Source: an uncultured Prevotellaceae bacterium (GTDB taxonomy: Bacteria; Bacteroidota; Bacteroidia; Bacteroidales; Bacteroidaceae). From it: a stretch of 64,000 bases of DNA. Where the stretch lies: assembly GCA_902786665.1 (NCBI GenBank), contig CADADN010000024.1, forward strand, positions 18,109-82,108, read 5' to 3'. The position numbers and the translations under genes were made by a program. The notes below the pieces were generated by a model. That model worked only from the letters and a program-made list of their open reading frames with translations. It was not told where the DNA came from and did not search any database. This document shows positions 59,447 through 64,000 of this stretch, piece by piece; the stretch's first letter is position 1; every line of letters begins with the position of its first letter.

Positions 59447-60718
59447 TCACAACCACGGTGCGAGGAGATGTGCGAACCACCCTACGGTCTTCTGCCAGCG
59501 CGTGCGGAATTGGTTCCATGTCTCCGGTGTCAGGTAGAAGCTCTTGGCCTTGTCGCGCTCGAACATGTCGCACAACTGCTGTGTGACTTCCGGGTCGATG
59601 ATGACGGCATTCTCCTCATAGTCCCACCGCAGGCTGCGGCTGTTGAGGTTCGCGCTGCCCACCGTGCAGAACTTCCCATCCACCATGATGATTTTCGTGT
59701 GATGGAACCCAGGTTCGTAAATCCACACGTCGATGCCTTTTTTCATCATCTTGTGAACATTGTAAAACACGCAGTCGGGCGTCAAGGGGATGTCGCTCTT
59801 GGCAGACACCATCACCTGCACTTTCACACCACGTTTCGCTGCCTTGTACAGTTTGCGCTTCATTGTTCCGTTAAGGGTCAGGTAGGGGTTGACCAATTTG
59901 ATGCTGTCACGGGCGTTGTCGATGGCGTTGTAGTAGAACTGCCTGATAATCTTGTTGCTCGTGCGTGGCTCGCGGTTGATGATGCCCACCGTCTTATGGA
60001 AGGCGGTGGCGGTGGTGTCGGGCTTCAGGTTCTTGAAATGCGCCGTGTCGCTGGGTGTCAGGCGGAAATACTTCGCATCATAATCCACACGGGTGGGACA
60101 CACCTTGTTCCATATCTTGAAGAAGATGCGCTGGAGCGTGTTCACCTCCTCACCCTCGATGCGGCAGTGCATGTCGCGCCACTCCCCCACCACTTCGGTG
60201 CCGTTGATGTAATAATCGGCCACATTCATTCCCCCTGTATATGCCACCTTTCCGTCGATGACCACAATCTTGCGATGGTCGCGGGAGAACACATGGTTGA
60301 TCCATGGGAAGCGGACGGGGTCGAACTCGTAGATTTCCACGCCGGTGGCACGGATGGTGGCCAAGTGCTCCTTTTTCAGAGGCTGGTTGTTTGAGTCGTT
60401 GCCGAAGCCGTCGAAGAGGGCTCGCACCTCCACGCCTTCCTTCACCTTCTCAGCCAACAGGTCGAAGAGCAGGTGGGCGATGGAGTCGTTGCGGAAATTG
60501 AAATATTCAAGGTGGACGCTGCTTTTCGCCTGGCGTATGGCTTCGAACATGTCGTCGAACTTCTCCTGCCCGCTCATCAGGAGCACCACGCTGTTGTCGT
60601 GAGAGAAGGTGACATGTTCATGCCCCAACTGCCTCATGAGGAGCGAGTCGCTACTTTGCGAACGAGCATTGGAGAGGCCGATGAAGAGCAGGAGGAAAAG
60701 GAAGGCGGATTTTTTCAT
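59447..60718 (-). CDS. phospholipase D superfamily protein, cardiolipin synthase-like
   Basis: 423 residues. Two complete HKD motifs are present: HRKIVVIDG with GG-N after it (about residue 155) and HTKIIMVDGKFCTVGSANLN (about 330). Between them are the family's 'TRVDYDAKYF' and 'NPYLTLNGTM' stretches. Unlike the typical Cls with two N-terminal membrane helices, the N-terminus (MKKSAFLFLLLFIGLSNARS) is a signal-peptide-like segment, which suggests export to the periplasm or a single anchor. Cardiolipin or phosphatidyl transfer is the inferred reaction. No gap to the LuxR gene. Confidence 0.88.
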   Translation of the reverse strand: MKKSAFLFLLLFIGLSNARSQSSDSLLMRQLGHEHVTFSHDNSVVLLMSGQEKFDDMFEAIRQAKSSVHLEYFNFRNDSIAHLLFDLLAEKVKEGVEVRALFDGFGNDSNNQPLKKEHLATIRATGVEIYEFDPVRFPWINHVFSRDHRKIVVIDGKVAYTGGMNVADYYINGTEVVGEWRDMHCRIEGEEVNTLQRIFFKIWNKVCPTRVDYDAKYFRLTPSDTAHFKNLKPDTTATAFHKTVGIINREPRTSNKIIRQFYYNAIDNARDSIKLVNPYLTLNGTMKRKLYKAAKRGVKVQVMVSAKSDIPLTPDCVFYNVHKMMKKGIDVWIYEPGFHHTKIIMVDGKFCTVGSANLNSRSLRWDYEENAVIIDPEVTQQLCDMFERDKAKSFYLTPETWNQFRTRWQKTVGWFAHLLAPWL

Positions 60719-60731
60719 AACGATGATGGGG

Positions 60732-61706
60732 TCATAGCATGCAACGGTAATGGTCGACGATGCCTAAGAGGTGACGCTCCTGATCGGTCACCAATACCGT
60801 ATGAACCTTGTATTTATTCATAATACGCTGGATTTCTGTCACTTTCGTCGACGGCGTGACACATTTCGGAGAAGTGGTCATGATGTCGCTGACGGTCTTG
60901 TCGAAAAACTCCGACTGCCACCGCTCCATGGCCCGTCGGATGTCGCCGTCGGTGATCAGCCCTTCCACCTTGCCGTCGCGAAGGGAGACGCCAAGACCCA
61001 GCTTGCCCTTGCTCACATGGATGATGGCCTCGCCAAGATGCATGTCGGAGGGTATGATGGGGAGGTCGTCGCTCTTCATCACGTCGCGGGCGGTGGTGAG
61101 GAGGCGTTTCCCCAACTCCCCGCCGGGATGGAACTGTGCGAAGTCGCGGGGGCGGAAGCGGCGCACTTCCATCAAGGCCACGGCAAGGGCGTCGCCCATG
61201 GCCAGGGCGGCGGTGGTGCTGCTCGTCGGTGCGAGGTTCAGCGGGCAAGCCTCCTTCGACACCTTCACCATGATATGTGCTGATGAGTATTTGGCCAGCA
61301 AGGAGTCGGGGTTGCTTGTCATGGATATGATGGGGATGTGCATATGTAGCACGATGGGTATGAATCGCAACAACTCGTCGGTCTGTCCGGAGTTGCTCAA
61401 TGCAAGCACTACATCGTCGGAGGTCATCACGCCGAGGTCGCCGTGGTAGACGTCGAGCGGGTTGATGAAGAACGACGGCGTGCCGGTGCTGGAGAAGGTG
61501 GCTGCTATCTTCGCGCCAATATTGCCACTCTTTCCCACGCCGGTGACAATCACCTTGCCTCGACAGTGGTAAATCATCTCTACCGCATGGTCGAAATTCT
61601 CATCCAACTGCCCGATGAGTTCGCTCAGCGCATGTGCCTCGTCTCTGATGCACTGTGCAGCGTAGGTGCGGGCTTGCGCCAATCGGTCGCTGGGGGTGTT
61701 GCTCAT
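60732..61706 (-). CDS. kdsD: arabinose-5-phosphate isomerase (KpsF/GutQ type)
   Basis: 324 residues. A SIS domain (about 40-185) carries GVGKSGNIGAKIAATFSSTGTP (key VTGxGKSGxIxxKIAATxxSTGT), and 'SNSGQTDELL' for substrate phosphate, then two CBS domains (about 205-324) including 'MKSDDLPIIP' and 'VSDIMTTSPKCV'. It converts ribulose-5-phosphate to arabinose-5-phosphate, the first step of Kdo. kdsA lies on the same strand 80 bases upstream, so the pair supplies Kdo for LPS. Confidence 0.95.
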   Translation of the reverse strand: MSNTPSDRLAQARTYAAQCIRDEAHALSELIGQLDENFDHAVEMIYHCRGKVIVTGVGKSGNIGAKIAATFSSTGTPSFFINPLDVYHGDLGVMTSDDVVLALSNSGQTDELLRFIPIVLHMHIPIISMTSNPDSLLAKYSSAHIMVKVSKEACPLNLAPTSSTTAALAMGDALAVALMEVRRFRPRDFAQFHPGGELGKRLLTTARDVMKSDDLPIIPSDMHLGEAIIHVSKGKLGLGVSLRDGKVEGLITDGDIRRAMERWQSEFFDKTVSDIMTTSPKCVTPSTKVTEIQRIMNKYKVHTVLVTDQERHLLGIVDHYRCML

Positions 61707-61740
61707 TGTCTTGTCGTTTTTGCTACTTTAATAAATGATG

Positions 61741-61772
61741 TTGTAGAGACGGGGACTTCCCGTCTCCAAAAT
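61741..61772. repeat. GTAGAGACGGG-type palindrome between kdsA and kdsD
   Basis: GAGACGGG (61746-61753) with CCCGTCTC (61759-61766), loop GACTT. Related to the element near 55822-55843. It may act as a stabiliser or an attenuator in the kdsA-kdsD transcript. Confidence 0.65.
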
Positions 61773-61786
61773 TCCTTCCGCCTCGT

Positions 61787-62539
61787 TTAGAGGAGCATTT
61801 TCACCACCTCCTCCAGGCGGCTCAAAGGCAGCATGTTAGGTCCGTCGCTCAGTGCGTGGTCGGGGTCGGGGTGCACCTCGAAGAAATAGCCTGTGGCGCC
61901 GAAGGCCTTGGCGGCAAGGGCCATGGCGGGGACGAAGCGTCGGTCGCCGCCGGTCTTCCCGCCATCGCTGCCGGGGCGCTGCACGCTGTGTGTGCAGTCC
62001 ATCACCACGCGGGGTACGATGTCGAGCATGTCGGCTATGTTGCGGAAATCCACCACTAGGTTGTTGTAACCGAAGGTGTTGCCTCGCTCGGTGAGCCACA
62101 CCTCGCTGGCGCCGGCATCCATGGCTTTCTCCACAGGATAACGCATGTCGCGCCCGCTGAGGAACTGTGCCTTCTTGATGTTCACCGTTCGCCCGGTGCG
62201 GGCGGCGGCGGTGAGGAGGTCGGTCTGACGGCAGAGGAAAGCCGGTATCTGCAAGATGTCGGCTACGGCACCCGCCGGGGCTGCCTGCCACGCCTCGTGG
62301 ATGTCGGTGAGGATGCGTAGTCCGTAGGAGGAGTGGATGTCGGAGAGCATCTCCAAGCCTTTATCGATGCCCGGTCCACGGAACGAGGATGCCGACGTGC
62401 GGTTGGCCTTGTCGAATGAGGACTTGAAGATGATGTCGACGCCCAGACGGGAATTGATGGACACCAACTCCTCGGCTACCGTTTGAAGCAGGTGCATGGA
62501 TTCTATCACGCAAGGGCCTGCAATGATGATGGGGTGCAT
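61787..62539 (-). CDS. kdsA: 3-deoxy-8-phosphooctulonate synthase
   Basis: 250 residues. Condenses arabinose-5-phosphate with phosphoenolpyruvate. Key stretches: IIAGPCVIES at the N-terminus, 'FKSSFDKANRTSASSFRGPG' (key KxSFDKANRTSxxSxRGPG), ADILQIPAFLCRQTDLL, ERGNTFGYNNLVVD and 'MDCTHSVQRPG'. A longer frame reaches 62629; the start at 62539 fits because a -7 element, minus-strand TACATTTG, is at 62557-62564. Slightly shorter than the E. coli enzyme (284). The N of 'ANR' and the Cys of GPC suggest attention to the metal-dependent class. Confidence 0.96.
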   Translation of the reverse strand: MHPIIIAGPCVIESMHLLQTVAEELVSINSRLGVDIIFKSSFDKANRTSASSFRGPGIDKGLEMLSDIHSSYGLRILTDIHEAWQAAPAGAVADILQIPAFLCRQTDLLTAAARTGRTVNIKKAQFLSGRDMRYPVEKAMDAGASEVWLTERGNTFGYNNLVVDFRNIADMLDIVPRVVMDCTHSVQRPGSDGGKTGGDRRFVPAMALAAKAFGATGYFFEVHPDPDHALSDGPNMLPLSRLEEVVKMLL

Positions 62540-62556
62540 GTTCTTTGAATTTTCTG

Positions 62557-62564
62557 CAAATGTA
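62557..62564 (-). promoter_or_regulatory. -7 element of kdsA
   Basis: Minus-strand TACATTTG, 18 bases before the start. A plus-strand TATCTTTG at 62640-62647 serves the divergent gene. Confidence 0.5.
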
Positions 62565-62639
62565 GTTAAAAATATCGAATTATATGCTTGTTGGGAAAAA
62601 GAATTTATTTTTATGCAAACGAAAGCCATTATTTTGTAT

Positions 62640-62647
62640 TATCTTTG
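62640..62647 (+). promoter_or_regulatory. -7 element of the HExxH membrane protein gene
   Basis: TATCTTTG, 31 bases before the start at 62678. No exact TTTG at the -33 position. Confidence 0.5.
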
Positions 62648-62677
62648 CAAAAGTAACAAACAAAATGGAGGATACTC

Positions 62678-63343
62678 ATGTCGAAAAGCGCCAACGGTAT
62701 CAAATATGTTTTCGCTGTCATCCTGCTCGTGCTCGCCATGTTGCTGGCCTATGAGACATGGGGCATCGTAAAGACAGTATTCAGCCCTGACCCACCCATG
62801 ACGGTTTTGGGAAACCTGGCGATGTATCAGTGGACTGCCATTGGAGCCGTGGTGTTCCTTGTGCTGAAGCGTTTCTGGTTGACCAAGAACCTGCAATGGT
62901 TCGAGGTCTTCACACACGAGTTGACACACACCGTCGTCTCACTCCTCACCTTTCGGAAAATGAGCAATTTCCAGGCAGGAGAGAAATCAGGAGCTGTCTA
63001 CACCAGCGGTGGGTCGCTCTCGGGCATCCTCGTATCACTGGCACCCTACTGCCTGCCCATCTATTCCTATTTCCTCTTGATGCTCAGACCCATCATCGCC
63101 AACGAAGGATTGTGGATTTATGACATCCTGCTCGGAATAACACTGGCTTTCCACGCCTCATGCTTCGCGTCGGACACAAGAAACTACCAGACAGACATCA
63201 ACCAGTTTCCTTACGTATTCTCTTACTCCTACATCGCAGCAGCACTGCTGTTCAACCTCAATGCCATCCTCGTCTCCTTCTGGACGTCCAAGAACATCTT
63301 CACCGCATGGTGGTATTGCCTGAAAGAGGTCGTGCCTGTATGA
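62678..63343 (+). CDS. HExxH-containing polytopic membrane protein (possible M50-type protease)
   Basis: 221 residues, about five or six helices. HELTH (residues 80-84) matches HExxH and lies in a membrane-associated segment, as in M50 enzymes; a later 'GSLSGILVSLAPYCLPIYSYFLL' (key SLAPYCLPIYSY) resembles the APYxxP region seen in some uncharacterised M50B-like proteins. The second ligand motif (LDGG/NPDG) is not obvious; an Asp in 'ASDTRNYQTDINQFP' could serve. So the zinc-protease activity is uncertain. Monocistronic. Confidence 0.6.
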   Translation: MSKSANGIKYVFAVILLVLAMLLAYETWGIVKTVFSPDPPMTVLGNLAMYQWTAIGAVVFLVLKRFWLTKNLQWFEVFTHELTHTVVSLLTFRKMSNFQAGEKSGAVYTSGGSLSGILVSLAPYCLPIYSYFLLMLRPIIANEGLWIYDILLGITLAFHASCFASDTRNYQTDINQFPYVFSYSYIAAALLFNLNAILVSFWTSKNIFTAWWYCLKEVVPV

Positions 63344-63535
63344 TGCCATCCAAGGAGTGCTCGCAGGCAAGGTGACGTCAAGAGGTGAAGCCCGTGTCTG
63401 GTGGTAACAGGCCGAGGCACTACTGCATTGACAAAAACAAACTCGGCATTCTCAAGCTACCCTTTGACCACCTTTTGGCTCCTGAGAATTGAATGAATGC
63501 GACAATTGAATTACTAACATATAAATTTTTCTGCC

Positions 63536-63946
63536 ATGAAACGAATCAAACTATTTTTTGGGGTCTTGATGTTGCTCATACCCGTCAGCGGGATGGCGCA
63601 ATGGGTGAACACTGTTAAGTATAGTGAAGGTTTGGCCTTTGTCAAGAATGACAAAGGGAAATATGGTTTCATAGACGAAGCCGGAACATTGGTCATCCCT
63701 TGCAATTGGAATGGTGCTAATAATTTCAGCGAAGGTTTGGCTCCTGTTAAAAACAAGAAAGGGAAATGGGGGTTTATCAACAAAACTGGGGAATTGGTCA
63801 TACCGTGCACATGGGAAGATGTTGATTCATTTGAAGACGGTTTGGCTATTGTAGAAAATAGCCATGAGAAAATGGGTATCATTGACAAGACAGGGAAAAT
63901 CATGGCTCAGGGGGGATTGTCCGTGGATGGCCCCACCGCAGCCTAA
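63536..63946 (+). CDS. secreted WG-repeat protein
   Basis: 136 residues. Signal peptide 1-21 (IPVSGMAQ). Three WG-type repeats follow: EGLAFVKNDKGKYGFIDEAG, EGLAPVKNKKGKWGFINKTG and DGLAIVENSHEKMGIIDKTG, each about 36 residues. The third has the W/Y-G partly lost (EKMG). The family is often longer (5-10 repeats), so this is a short form. WG repeats form beta-propeller-like or stacked structures with unknown binding roles. The following 54 bases start a frame at 63959 that runs out of the window. Confidence 0.8.
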   Translation: MKRIKLFFGVLMLLIPVSGMAQWVNTVKYSEGLAFVKNDKGKYGFIDEAGTLVIPCNWNGANNFSEGLAPVKNKKGKWGFINKTGELVIPCTWEDVDSFEDGLAIVENSHEKMGIIDKTGKIMAQGGLSVDGPTAA

Positions 63947-64000
63947 CCAAAAATCATCATGCATCGGTACATAAAGAAAGGCAGGTCCGAGACTCCACGC

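Noticed and set aside
63959-64000. Frame starting MHRYIKKGRS at the window end
   Set aside because: Only 14 codons are visible, with no promoter or family signal, so it cannot be supported as a gene.

Overview
The window reads as chromosomal DNA of a Bacteroidales bacterium, most likely a Prevotella-type member of the Prevotellaceae. Supporting signs are the absence of Shine-Dalgarno spacing, many promoters of the Bacteroidetes type (TTTG, about 20 bp, TAnnTTTG), a fused nuoCD in a complex I operon without nuoEFG, a fused thrA next to the phosphoglycerate-mutase-like 'alternative homoserine kinase', a type B T9SS sorting domain, a C10 (streptopain-type) protease with BspA-like repeats, and a PL11 lyase ending in a dockerin-like module. 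No tRNA, rRNA, CRISPR array, insertion sequence or prophage was recognised.

Layout. 1-2450: end of the glycine decarboxylase subunit gcvPB, then lpdA. 2451-2980: nested inverted repeats, a consensus promoter and a strongly structured, terminator-ended leader RNA in front of the riboflavin synthase gene. 2981-7470: ribE, a T9SS type B secreted protein and uvrA. 7526-13548 (minus): a 1437-residue rhamnogalacturonan lyase and comEC. 13875-17000: an M50 membrane protease, a BACON/zinc-finger lipoprotein on the minus strand and a YafQ-type toxin-antitoxin pair. 17120-27224 (minus): nuoA-B-CD-H-I-J-K-L-M-N. 27519-29206 (minus): an AT-rich pair (small protein plus a BamHI/BglII-like nuclease candidate) and a BadF-type sugar kinase, divergent from an mscS channel gene. 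31912-38906: vWA protein, small membrane protein, thrA with putative homoserine kinase, a secreted zinc-finger protein and yraN. 39127-41404: an uncharacterised operon (TIM barrel, methyltransferase, VanW). 41694-44222: an AlaX-like editing domain and the C10 protease. 44342-50691 (minus): RNase G, a 29-residue basic protein, HU, then rmlA-wzc-HAD for surface polysaccharide. 50946-54470: hypothetical protein, coiled coil-zapA, a structured RNA, rny and a small membrane protein. 54796-63946: PrsW-like protease, nrdDG, a LuxR-type regulator, a PLD/cardiolipin synthase-like protein, kdsD-kdsA for Kdo, an HExxH membrane protein and a WG-repeat protein.

How the genes work together. The window is mostly housekeeping: anaerobic respiration (nuo), anaerobic dNTP supply (nrdDG), one-carbon metabolism (gcvPB, lpdA), threonine synthesis, LPS/Kdo and capsule synthesis, RNA turnover (rng, rny) and cell division (zapA). 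Accessory traits are pectin degradation, secreted proteases, a toxin-antitoxin pair and a possible orphan restriction-like nuclease.

The most unusual signals are non-coding: the ribE leader RNA, a second structured RNA between zapA and rny, and short-period tandem repeats (7-9 bp units, a different unit at each site) placed directly after stop codons at several sites, two of them combined with a dispersed hairpin unit. Start codons were moved downstream of the longest reading frame wherever a signal peptide, a promoter, a terminator or family N-termini required it.
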